Below are positions 1-6,948 of a stretch of 7,773 bases of DNA, piece after piece. Position numbers and translations under genes: made by a program. Positions within the stretch are counted from its first letter, which is position 1; every line of letters starts with the position of its first letter. Origin of the DNA: Bacteroidota bacterium (lineage in GTDB: Bacteria > Bacteroidota > Bacteroidia > B-17B0 > Aurantibacillaceae). The DNA is taken from the NCBI GenBank assembly GCA_025360565.1, contig JANYBY010000180.1, positions 1 to 7,773 on the forward strand, written 5' to 3'. A model generated the notes under the pieces. It saw only the letters and a program-made list of their open reading frames with translations. It was not told the DNA's origin and did not search any database.

Positions 1-121
1 TTTTAACTGGCTGATTATGAACGTTTATTTTATTTATTATTTAACAGCCTTTTTGTTAGTTAATTTTTATTACGTTAATAATTACTGATTTTATTTACAT
101 CGATTGTTTATTTGGCCTTAC

Positions 122-158
122 ACATGCTAAAATAAATTTAATAAACAAGCATGTTTTT
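122..158 (+). terminator. Possible intrinsic terminator of an upstream gene
   Basis: ACATGCT at 122-128 is the exact reverse complement of AGCATGT at 148-154, and the right arm runs into five T residues (154-158). The 7-bp stem and following T run resemble a rho-independent terminator. The 19-nt loop is long and the stem is AT-rich, so this is weak. It would make sense if a gene ends to the left, for example the open frame that closes at 88. Chance occurrence in AT-rich DNA is a real alternative. Confidence 0.22.
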
Positions 159-268
159 AATTTAAAGTTACATTTTTATAAGGTCTAAAATAGGTTTACT
201 GACAATTAAAAAACAGAAAACTTATCATTCTTAATTAGTACTAACAATTGTTAATTGATATCATTTTA

Positions 269-301
269 TTTGACCCACAGCACTTTAAACACTTACCTTT
301 G
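269..301 (+). promoter_or_regulatory. Candidate Bacteroidota-type promoter for nadA and possibly the downstream genes
   Basis: TTTG at 269-272 is followed after 21 nt by TACCTTTG at 294-301. This matches the known Bacteroidota primary-sigma promoter, with a -33 TTTG and a -7 TAnnTTTG element. Transcription would start a few bases beyond 301, leaving a leader of roughly 110 nt before the nadA ATG at 421. No other position between 180 and 420 gives both elements at suitable spacing. The -7 element lies inside the left arm of an 11-bp inverted repeat, so it could be regulated there. The assignment rests on motif match and position only. Confidence 0.6.
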
Positions 302-335
302 TTTATATACTGTTAATTACATTTAACAAAGGTAA
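293..335. repeat. 11-bp perfect inverted repeat overlapping the -7 promoter element
   Basis: TTACCTTTGTT (293-303) and AACAAAGGTAA (325-335) are exact reverse complements separated by 21 nt, so the arm centres are 32 bp apart, close to three helical turns. The left arm contains the predicted -7 element TACCTTTG. If transcription starts at about 306-310, the left arm is not transcribed, which favours a DNA operator over an RNA hairpin. If a start lies further upstream, the RNA could fold into an 11-bp stem. The right arm also presents TACCTTTG on the minus strand, but I see no matching -33 TTTG at the right distance, so a divergent promoter is unlikely. Confidence 0.55.
311..328. promoter_or_regulatory. 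Possible operator palindrome at the predicted transcription start
   Basis: TGTTAA (311-316) and TTAACA (323-328) form a perfect 6-bp dyad with a 6-nt centre, sitting between the arms of the larger inverted repeat and just downstream of the predicted start of transcription. That is a classical place for a repressor site. The dyad is AT-rich and short, so chance is possible, and I cannot link it to a named regulator. Confidence 0.25.
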
Positions 336-361
336 AAAACAAGTTTTTATTAAACATTAAA

Positions 362-377
362 CTAACAACGCTAACAA
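362..377 (+). repeat. Direct repeat of CTAACAA in the nadA leader
   Basis: CTAACAA occurs at 362-368 and again at 371-377, a 9-bp period. The same 7-mer is at 241-247, and its complement TTGTTAG is at 53-59. All four copies lie in the 420-nt region before nadA, and I did not spot others in the genes. The pair lies in the predicted transcribed leader, so it could act as DNA or as RNA. Function unknown. Confidence 0.4.
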
Positions 378-420
378 GCTATATATATAATACAAATTTT
401 TAAATTTTTAAAAAAAGAAC

Positions 421-1398
421 ATGTTATTATATAAAGGTTATTTAGATATTGAAGTTGATCCTTCGCTTGATTTGTTTGAAGAAATAAATTATCTTAAGAA
501 GGAAAAGAACGCGGTTATATTAGCGCACTACTATCAGGATGCTGATATACAGGATATTGCCGACTATATTGGCGATAGTTTAGGGTTAGCGCAAGAAGCT
601 CAAAAGACAAAAGCGGATATTATTTTATTTGCAGGTGTACATTTTATGGCAGAAACAGCAAAAATTTTAAATCCGGCTAAAAAAGTTTTAATTCCTGATC
701 TTAAAGCGGGCTGTAGTTTGGCAGATTCATGTCCTCCCGAGGCTTTTGCGGCATTTAAAGCAAAACACCCTGATCATATCGTTTTAACCTATATAAATTG
801 CACAGCCGATATTAAAGCGCTTTCAGATGTAATTGTAACATCTACTAATGCAGTACAAATTGTAGAATCATTTGCAAAAGATCAAAAAATTATTTTTGCG
901 CCCGATAAAAATCTGGGTGCTTACATAAATAAAAAAACCGGACGTAATATGGTTTTATGGAACGGTACTTGTATGGTGCATGAAATTTTTAGTTTAGAAA
1001 AATTAGTTAAGTTAAAAACTATAAATCCAAACGCTAAAATAATAGCGCACCCTGAGTGCGAAGAAAAAATTTTAGCGAATGCCGATTTTATAGGAAGTAC
1101 AACCGCATTATTAAATTACACAAAAAAAAACGAAGGAAAAGAATTTATTGTTTTAACCGAACCAGGCATCATTCATCAAATGCAAAAAGCGAGTTCCGAT
1201 AAAATTTTTATTCCGGCGCCTCCAAATAATAATTGTGCATGTAACGATTGTCCCCATATGAAATTGAACACATTAAAAAAAATATACATAGCTTTAAAAC
1301 ACGAACAACCCGAACTTTTAATGGAAAAAGCATTATTAGAAAAAGCAAAATTACCAATAGTTAAAATGTTAGAATTAAGTACTAAATTTGGTTTATAA
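421..1398 (+). CDS. nadA: Quinolinate synthase NadA
   Basis: NadA condenses iminoaspartate (made by NadB) with dihydroxyacetone phosphate to give quinolinate, the precursor for de novo NAD synthesis. It is a cytoplasmic [4Fe-4S] enzyme. The 325-residue product has the family's three-fold layout: LAHYYQ (about 34-39), DLKAGCSLADSCPP (93-106), NGTCMVHE (181-188), IIAHPEC (207-213) and a C-terminal CACNDCPHM (272-280). By family comparison the cluster ligands are C98, C184 and C277, all present. H36 and H210 match conserved active-site histidines. Length is typical of the shorter NadA form. The ATG at 421 follows an A-rich stretch and the N-terminal sequence GYLDIEVDPSLDLFEEI resembles Bacteroidota NadA proteins, which supports this start. 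nadB and nadC are not in the window. The gene is intact and followed after 27 nt by an unrelated exported protein. A run of nine A lies at 1122-1130. Confidence 0.97.
   Translation: MLLYKGYLDIEVDPSLDLFEEINYLKKEKNAVILAHYYQDADIQDIADYIGDSLGLAQEAQKTKADIILFAGVHFMAETAKILNPAKKVLIPDLKAGCSLADSCPPEAFAAFKAKHPDHIVLTYINCTADIKALSDVIVTSTNAVQIVESFAKDQKIIFAPDKNLGAYINKKTGRNMVLWNGTCMVHEIFSLEKLVKLKTINPNAKIIAHPECEEKILANADFIGSTTALLNYTKKNEGKEFIVLTEPGIIHQMQKASSDKIFIPAPPNNNCACNDCPHMKLNTLKKIYIALKHEQPELLMEKALLEKAKLPIVKMLELSTKFGL
1383..1390 (+). promoter_or_regulatory. Possible -7 element inside the 3' end of nadA
   Basis: TAAATTTG matches the Bacteroidota -7 consensus TAnnTTTG and lies 36 nt before the ATG of the next gene, a workable distance. 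No TTG or TTTG is found at the expected -33 position, and the bases also encode nadA codons, so the match may be accidental. If real it would let the MORN-repeat gene and the signalling genes be expressed apart from nadA. Confidence 0.2.
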
Positions 1399-1425
1399 GC
1401 GTTTTAAGCAGAGATTAATAATCTA

Positions 1426-3111
1426 ATGGATAAAAGATTTTTTAAAATAATTACAATATTCGTTTTTTTTATCACGATAAGTGCAAACTTATTTTCACAA
1501 GCGGTTATAAATAAAAACGGCTATAATAAATTTTATTACGAAAACGGCAAAATGAGCAGTGAAGGAACTATGCGCGATAATAAACCGGATGGTTATTGGA
1601 AAAATTATTACGATAACGGTAAATTAAAAATTGAAGGTAGCAGAAAGAATTTTTTATTGGATAGTCTCTGGAAATTTTATGATGTAAAAGGCAGGGTAAC
1701 AAAAACCATAACTTACAAAGAGGGGAAAAAGAACGGACAAACGTGTTTATTTGATACGTTACAAAAAATAACTTCTTCCGAAATTTATGTGAATGATGTA
1801 AGACAGGGGCTGTTAAGAAATTTTTACAAAAACGGAAGAACAAAAAGTATTGTGCCTTACGATAAAGGAAGACAGGACGGAACCGCTTACGAATATAGTC
1901 CCGACTCTTTAATAACTTCGATCATAATTTATAAAGGAGGAATTTTACAAAGTTTCGAAAAAATAAACCAACGCGATCCGACCAATAAAAAACAAGGCAT
2001 ATGGAAAGAGTTTTATGATAACATGGACGTAAAAAAGGAAATGAAATTTAACGACGATTCGTTGGACGGTTATGTGATGGATTATGATAAAAAAGGAAAT
2101 TTGGTTTCAACAAAAAAATACAACAACGGAAAAAGAATTTTAAAAGCCCCCGAAATTGCGAATGTTGAAGTTTACAGGGAGGTTTATAAAGACGGAACAT
2201 TAAAATACGAAGGCGTTTATAGCGATGGTGTGGCCATTGGCACGCATTATAAATACATACAAAAATATCAGTGCGACAGCAGTTTATTTTTAAAGCACGA
2301 TTCGGCAGGCAATGCAACCACCTATGAAAACAGAATGGTTTGCCGCAACGTTCCCGTACCCGATAGTTGTATTGAGTTTTTTGAAGGGATAGTGGTTGCG
2401 CGCGGAAAAGTTGATAGCCTTAGAAATAGAATAGGTGTTTGGTCTGAGTTTCACAACACAGGAGAATTTAAAGGTAAAGGGGTTTACAAGGAAGGAAACA
2501 GAACCGGCGACTGGGAATTTTTTTATGCCTCGGGAAAATTAGAACAAAAAGGGAAGTACGATAAAAAAGGAAAAGCGCAGGGTGTTTGGAAATGGTATTA
2601 TGAAAGCGGCGCGCTGATAAGAGAAGAAACGTATGTGAACGGAAAGCGCGATGGCCAGCTAACCGACCGCGACGAACAAGGAAAAATTATTTTGCAGGGC
2701 AGTTTTTCTGAAAACAGAATGGAGGGTCCGTGGGTATACGAAACGCCCGATTATAAAGAATACGGAAATTATGTTAGCGATCAGCGCGATAGTTTATGGA
2801 AAAGCTTTTACATGCCAACTAAAAATAAAAGATACGAAGGAAGATTTGTAAGTGACGATCCGGTTGGCATTCACACGATGTATTGGGACCTGCCCGGAAA
2901 AAAAATGTACCAGGGAAATTATGTAGGCGGAATGAAGGACGGGGATTGGAAATATTTTGACGAAACAGGATTTAATTATTTAACCGTTACCTATAAGAAC
3001 GATATAGAAATAAAATGGCAGGGCGATAAAATTAGACCAACTTATGAAGAGGGCCTACGAACGTACAATATAAAAATAGACGAAAATAGGACGCAAACCA
3101 TAAGAAAATAA
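1426..3111 (+). CDS. Exported MORN-like repeat protein (YwqK-like repeats)
   Basis: The 561-residue product starts with a signal peptide: charged MDKRFFK, a hydrophobic core to about residue 20, and a likely cleavage after NLFSQ (residue 25), so it should leave the cytoplasm. No lipobox cysteine and no recognisable type IX secretion C-terminal domain are seen. The rest is a chain of roughly 14 degenerate units of about 22-25 residues, with the pattern G-x-W-x-x-[FY]-[YF]-x-x-G-K then EGxYxxGxxxG, for example at 34-55, 57-78, 191-214, 337-361, 362-385, 387-410 and 481-506. This is the MORN_2 repeat seen in proteins often auto-named 'YwqK family antitoxin'; that name comes from repeat similarity and says nothing certain about function here. 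The array is broken by a non-repeat stretch at about 280-322 with C283, C306 and C315. Role unknown; the repeats suggest an extended beta structure for binding. It lies 27 nt after nadA and 26 nt before a sensor kinase gene, so co-transcription is likely. Confidence 0.85.
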   Translation: MDKRFFKIITIFVFFITISANLFSQAVINKNGYNKFYYENGKMSSEGTMRDNKPDGYWKNYYDNGKLKIEGSRKNFLLDSLWKFYDVKGRVTKTITYKEGKKNGQTCLFDTLQKITSSEIYVNDVRQGLLRNFYKNGRTKSIVPYDKGRQDGTAYEYSPDSLITSIIIYKGGILQSFEKINQRDPTNKKQGIWKEFYDNMDVKKEMKFNDDSLDGYVMDYDKKGNLVSTKKYNNGKRILKAPEIANVEVYREVYKDGTLKYEGVYSDGVAIGTHYKYIQKYQCDSSLFLKHDSAGNATTYENRMVCRNVPVPDSCIEFFEGIVVARGKVDSLRNRIGVWSEFHNTGEFKGKGVYKEGNRTGDWEFFYASGKLEQKGKYDKKGKAQGVWKWYYESGALIREETYVNGKRDGQLTDRDEQGKIILQGSFSENRMEGPWVYETPDYKEYGNYVSDQRDSLWKSFYMPTKNKRYEGRFVSDDPVGIHTMYWDLPGKKMYQGNYVGGMKDGDWKYFDETGFNYLTVTYKNDIEIKWQGDKIRPTYEEGLRTYNIKIDENRTQTIRK

Positions 3112-3137
3112 TAACTTAGTACGATATTCAAAAGAAT

Positions 3138-6100
3138 ATGCCCGGCACCCAAAAACAACAATCTGAAATAAATTTAAAAACCCTCGAACAACTTCCGGTT
3201 GCCATCGCCCTATTTGATAATAAAAAGGTATATTATTTGAATAGAAAAGCAATAAGCTTATTTAAATTCTCAAAACAACAATTAAAAACAATTGACAAGA
3301 TCAATATTTTTAGTTTACTCGATCCAAAACATCATAAAAGAGTTAGGGAAAATAATATCCAAATATTAAAAGGCGCAAAGTATCCATCAATTGAATTAAA
3401 TTTTAAAGATTATCAAGGCGGCGACCTGCAGCTGGAGATCAATTCCAATATTGCGTATTTGAACGGAAAAAAAGTTATTCAATCGGCTTTTACCGAAATA
3501 ACCGAGCGCAAAAAAACCGAAGAGTTATTAAAAGAAACAAAAGAAAAATTTGAACTAATAACAAACAACTCTTACGATATTATTACGCTCTACACTTATT
3601 TTCCGGACGAAAAATATTTATACGTAAGCCCAAATATTAAAAAGATCTTAGGATATAGCGCAGAAGAAGTAATGAAGGACTATAACTTTTTTAACAAACG
3701 CGTAATTGGCAATAGGGCCGATTTCTTAAAAATTGATTCACACTTAAGGGGCCTGCAAAAGAAAAACAAAATTGAAAACTATAAATACACGTATAAAGTT
3801 TCCAAAAAAAATAAAGAAGAAGTTTGGCTCGAAAACAGCCTGGTTCCTATTTTAGATGAAAAGAGAAAAATTCGTTTTTTTTTAAACGTGCTCAGAGATG
3901 TTACAAATCAAAAGGAAAAAGAAATAGAGCTTCAGCTTCAGTATAGTAATTATCAAAACCTGCTTGATAGTTCACAAGTGGCCTACGTTATACACAGCCA
4001 AGGAACAATAGTTTATTGCAATAAGGAATTATTAAAACTATTGAAACGAAAAGACAAAAAAGAAATCTTAGGAAAATTCGCCGTTGATTTTTTTGTTCCG
4101 GAAGACAGAAAACGGGTGGTAAGTCGCATCAGAGAGCTCTATAAAACAAAAAGCTTAAACCAACCCATCGAATATAAACTTGTAGACTCAAAAGGCAATA
4201 AAGTGCAGGTTGAAATAATGTCAAATTTGATTAAGTATAATAAAGCGCCCTGTATTGTTTCTTCCATCATAAATATTTCTCAACAACGGCAACTTGAGAG
4301 GGAAAAATTGCGCGGCGAAATAACGGAACAAAATTATAAAGTATTAGAAAAAGAAATTGTAGAAAAACAATTAGCACAGGAACGCCTGATCGAAAAAACA
4401 GGAAGGCTTACCTCAATTTTGGAAAACACAAATCATTTAATCTGGTCGGTGAACAAAGAAAAGAAAGTGCTTTCCTTTAACCGAAATTTTTACAAAGCGC
4501 TTTTTGATAAATACCATGTGAAGATAAACGAAGGGTGCAGGGTGGATGAATTAATAACGGATGGAAAACAAGAGTATATTGATTATTGGTACGCGCTGTA
4601 CTATAAGGCATTTAAAGGCAATAAACTTGAATTTGAACGGGAGGATGTTGGTAAAAATAACAAGATCACTTATAGAAAAATATTCATAAACCCAATTTAC
4701 GACAACAATAAAAAGGTAATTGAGGTGTCGTGTATTGCCCATGATATTACAGAAGCCAAGGTTTATGAACAGCAACTAAAAGCGCAATCGGCAAAACTGC
4801 ATGCTATTTTTGAAAGCGGATCGCACATTGTTTGGACGATAAACAGAAAACGTGAAATCACTTCGTGTAATAAGAATTATGAAGAGGCCATTTCAAAACT
4901 TCAAAAAACAAAAGGAATCTCCGGAAAATTGAAACCTGAAAACTCAACAATTATAAAGCACGCGCTTGATGAGCATTTGGAGGTTTGGGAAAAACAATAC
5001 GAGATAGCGTTTACAGGCAGATCCACTGAATTTATTACAGAAGTAAGCGATGTTAAGGGCGGTAAAACCATCAGACAAATATATTTGCAGCCAATTTTTA
5101 ATCAAGAAGGAAAGGTAGAAGAGGTTTCGGGAATTGCCCACGACATTACCGACAAAAAAATTTCCGAACAAAAATTATACAACCAGGCCGCTAAATTAAA
5201 TTCAATTTTTGACAGTAGCCACCATTATATTTGGACCATTGATGTGGAACAAAAATTAACCTCGTTCAATAAAAATTATTTTGACCTTATTGCGAGCCTT
5301 TATAACACACAGCCTTATGTAGGACTGGTGTTAAACAGGGGCATCTTATCAAATAACAAAGATTATAACGAACTTTTAAAACACCATTACCAAAAGGCGT
5401 TCAACGGCACATCAACCAACTTTGAAATAGAAACGCTCGATAAAAACTATAATAAAATTTATCTCGATATTTTTTTAAATCCCATTCTTGAAAATAATAA
5501 AACAATTGAGGTGAGCGGCATAGCGCACGATGTAACCGATAAGCGTATTGCCCAGCAGCGAATGGAACAATCTTTAAAAGAAAAAGAAGTGTTGCTTAAA
5601 GAGGTTCACCACCGCGTAAAAAATAACATGCAGGTAATAAGCAGTATTTTAAATTTGCAATCGTCGTATGTTTCAGATGAGTATACCCTCGCGCTTTTAA
5701 AGGAAAGTCAGAACAGGATCAAAACAATGGCTTATATACACGAAAGCCTTTATCAGAACAAATCATTTACCTCGGTAAATTTTTCAGATTATATTTCTAC
5801 GCTAAGCAGCAACGTCATTCAATCGTATGCTGTAAGCGAAGGAAAAGTAAAATTGATTTTAAATCTCGAAAAAATTAACCTTAGTTTGGATAACTCAATT
5901 CCAAGCGGATTAATAGTAAACGAGCTGATTACCAATGCAATTAAACACGCTTTTCCGGGCCAAAGAAAGGGGCTTGTGACTATTAATTTGAAATCTGAAA
6001 ATAACACAGTATATTTAGAAGTTAAAGATAACGGGGTTGGTTTTGATCCAAGTATTGATTTTAGAAACACGAACTCGCTGGGATTGCAATTGGTAAACAC

Positions 6101-6185
6101 ACTTGCCGATCAAATAAGCGCCGAAGTAAATTTTAAATCGGAACCGGATCAAGGAACTACAGTTCGTATTGCATTTAAGATGTAA
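3138..6185 (+). CDS. Soluble multi-PAS sensor histidine kinase (HisKA_2 type)
   Basis: This 1015-residue kinase senses a signal and phosphorylates a response regulator, most likely the gene product next door. By eye it has six PAS-like domains at about 12-125, 134-257, 268-383, 422-540, 552-672 and 685-802, most ending in a PAC-like motif such as FTEITERKK, LRDVTNQKE or IAHDITDKK. A charged, probably coiled-coil linker at about 383-420 separates the first three from the last three. The transmitter begins near 818 with EVHHRVKNNMQ, giving H825 as the likely phospho-acceptor in the HisKA_2 family, followed by an ATPase domain with NELITNAIKHAF (N933), VKDNGVGFDP (D964) and SLGLQLV (G982). All key motifs are intact. 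No transmembrane helix or signal peptide is seen, so sensing is probably cytoplasmic. The PAS ligands cannot be told from sequence; no obvious cofactor-binding residue stands out. The stop lies 4 nt before the regulator's ATG, implying translational coupling. Confidence 0.93.
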   Translation: MPGTQKQQSEINLKTLEQLPVAIALFDNKKVYYLNRKAISLFKFSKQQLKTIDKINIFSLLDPKHHKRVRENNIQILKGAKYPSIELNFKDYQGGDLQLEINSNIAYLNGKKVIQSAFTEITERKKTEELLKETKEKFELITNNSYDIITLYTYFPDEKYLYVSPNIKKILGYSAEEVMKDYNFFNKRVIGNRADFLKIDSHLRGLQKKNKIENYKYTYKVSKKNKEEVWLENSLVPILDEKRKIRFFLNVLRDVTNQKEKEIELQLQYSNYQNLLDSSQVAYVIHSQGTIVYCNKELLKLLKRKDKKEILGKFAVDFFVPEDRKRVVSRIRELYKTKSLNQPIEYKLVDSKGNKVQVEIMSNLIKYNKAPCIVSSIINISQQRQLEREKLRGEITEQNYKVLEKEIVEKQLAQERLIEKTGRLTSILENTNHLIWSVNKEKKVLSFNRNFYKALFDKYHVKINEGCRVDELITDGKQEYIDYWYALYYKAFKGNKLEFEREDVGKNNKITYRKIFINPIYDNNKKVIEVSCIAHDITEAKVYEQQLKAQSAKLHAIFESGSHIVWTINRKREITSCNKNYEEAISKLQKTKGISGKLKPENSTIIKHALDEHLEVWEKQYEIAFTGRSTEFITEVSDVKGGKTIRQIYLQPIFNQEGKVEEVSGIAHDITDKKISEQKLYNQAAKLNSIFDSSHHYIWTIDVEQKLTSFNKNYFDLIASLYNTQPYVGLVLNRGILSNNKDYNELLKHHYQKAFNGTSTNFEIETLDKNYNKIYLDIFLNPILENNKTIEVSGIAHDVTDKRIAQQRMEQSLKEKEVLLKEVHHRVKNNMQVISSILNLQSSYVSDEYTLALLKESQNRIKTMAYIHESLYQNKSFTSVNFSDYISTLSSNVIQSYAVSEGKVKLILNLEKINLSLDNSIPSGLIVNELITNAIKHAFPGQRKGLVTINLKSENNTVYLEVKDNGVGFDPSIDFRNTNSLGLQLVNTLADQISAEVNFKSEPDQGTTVRIAFKM
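4401..5543 (+). repeat. Threefold tandem duplication of one PAS domain within the kinase
   Basis: Protein segments starting near residues 422, 552 and 685 are clearly copies of one another. Each opens with KL or RL, then a short helix and an IWS/VWT/IWT motif (residues 435-437, 565-567, 698-700), then S-F/C-N-[RK]-N-[FY]. Each has an AF-[KTN]-G motif (491-494, 624-627, 754-757) and ends in EVS-[CG]-IAHD-[IV]-T. The period is 130-133 residues. The three upstream PAS domains lack this signature, so these three arose by local duplication and have since diverged. Confidence 0.85.
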
Positions 6186-6189
6186 GAAA

Positions 6190-6948
6190 ATGGAAAAATT
6201 AAATATTTTTATAGTTGAAGACGAAAGCATTGTCGCAAAAGACATTCAAAACAGTCTGGTAAAATTGGGTTATAATGTTGTTGGAATTGCAAACAGCGGA
6301 AAAGACGCAATTGAAAAAATTACACAATTAGTGCCGGATCTTATCCTGATGGACATCATGATCAAAGGAGATCTTACGGGCATTGATGTAAGCGAAAAAA
6401 TAAAAGAAAAATTAAACATACCGGTTATATTTTTAACTGCTTACGCAGATGAAGGAACTTTATCTAAAGCAAAAATTACCGAGCCATACGGTTATATTTT
6501 AAAACCGTTTAAAGAGATCGATCTGCATTCAACCATTGAAATGGCGGTTTACAAACATCAAAAAGACGCGGCCCTGCAAAAGGAAAGAGACTTTTTATAT
6601 TCTCTGGTTGAAAACAAAGACGACAACACCAAAGATATTTTATTTGTAAAAGCAAACAGCCGTTTGGTAAAAGTGCTTTTAAAAGATATTTATTTTGTTG
6701 AGGCCCTAAAAGATTATGTGATCATCAATACGCAATATGCTCGTTACACCGTTCACAGCACCATGAAAGATATTGAGAAAAAACTTGGCAACGGTGAGTT
6801 TGCCAGGGTTCACCGCTCTTTCATTGCGCGTCTCGATAAAATTCAAAGCATCGATTCTCAAAACGTTGTTTTAGAGAACGAGAAAAAAGTTATTCCCGTT
6901 GGTGGCTCTTACCGCGAAGAATTAATGACGAAGCTGAATTTGCTTTAA
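6190..6948 (+). CDS. Response regulator, REC plus LytTR DNA-binding domain
   Basis: The 252-residue product has a receiver domain (about 3-120) with acidic pocket E10-D11, phospho-acceptor D55 in LILMDIM, switch T83 and K105 in the LKPF motif. A helical linker (about 120-147) leads to a LytTR domain (about 148-250) with IYFVEALKDYV (167-177), VHRSFIA (207-213) and a closing VGGSYREEL. LytTR domains bind DNA through beta strands rather than a helix-turn-helix. The receiver's LMDIMIKGDLTGIDVSEKI stretch is of the type seen in partners of HisKA_2 kinases, which fits the adjacent kinase. ATG at 6190 is chosen: it is 4 nt after the kinase stop and leads straight into the receiver's first strand. 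A TTG at 6169 in the same frame would overlap the kinase gene and add seven unmatched residues. Target genes are unknown; autoregulation through the upstream control region is possible but not shown. Confidence 0.94.
   Translation: MEKLNIFIVEDESIVAKDIQNSLVKLGYNVVGIANSGKDAIEKITQLVPDLILMDIMIKGDLTGIDVSEKIKEKLNIPVIFLTAYADEGTLSKAKITEPYGYILKPFKEIDLHSTIEMAVYKHQKDAALQKERDFLYSLVENKDDNTKDILFVKANSRLVKVLLKDIYFVEALKDYVIINTQYARYTVHSTMKDIEKKLGNGEFARVHRSFIARLDKIQSIDSQNVVLENEKKVIPVGGSYREELMTKLNLL

Larger units (their letters stand above)
1..420. other. AT-rich intergenic/control region upstream of nadA
   Basis: No convincing gene is present. Minus-strand frames are all closed by stops within the first 41 nt, so no gene enters leftward from here. 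One + strand frame is open from the left edge to a TGA at 86-88, giving a short hydrophobic Y/F/L/N-rich peptide that could be the tail of an upstream gene or simply a translation of AT-rich DNA. The stretch holds an inverted repeat with a T run (122-158), perfect palindromes TAACAATTGTTA (242-253) and TGATATCA (256-263), a candidate promoter (269-301), an 11-bp inverted repeat (293-335) and four exact copies of CTAACAA on either strand. Base composition is clearly more AT-rich than the genes. No tRNA, known riboswitch or DnaA-box cluster was recognised. Confidence 0.8.

Noticed and set aside
2..88. Open + strand frame from the left edge to a TGA at 86-88, with an ATG at 17
   Set aside because: The peptide is only F, Y, N, L, I and V-rich sequence as expected from translating about 80% AT DNA, and matches no family I know. 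It may be the tail of an upstream gene, but the window shows too little to call it.
293..335. Invertible (phase-variable) promoter flanked by inverted repeats
   Set aside because: Flipping the 21-nt spacer between identical arms would leave the -7 box and -33 box unchanged, and the arms are too short and no recombinase gene is nearby.
381..391. TATAAT-like sequence (386-391) as a promoter close to nadA
   Set aside because: It is part of a simple TA run, has no suitable upstream element, and does not match the TAnnTTTG form used in this phylum.
1..420. Replication origin suggested by AT-richness and short repeats
   Set aside because: No DnaA-box (TTATCCACA-like) cluster was found and the neighbouring genes are not typical origin neighbours.
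1426..3111. Toxin-antitoxin system, from the 'YwqK antitoxin' family label
   Set aside because: The label reflects MORN-like repeats only. The protein is large and has a signal peptide, and no toxin-like gene lies beside it.
6169..6189. TTG start giving a longer response regulator that overlaps the kinase gene
   Set aside because: The extra seven residues do not fit the start of a receiver domain, whereas the ATG at 6190 leads directly into it and sits 4 nt after the kinase stop.
1568..6245. Seven minus-strand open frames of 65-93 codons within 1568-6245
   Set aside because: All lie mostly or wholly opposite well-supported genes, have low-complexity Phe/Leu/Ile/Asn-rich products, and match no known family. 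They are shadows of the + strand genes.
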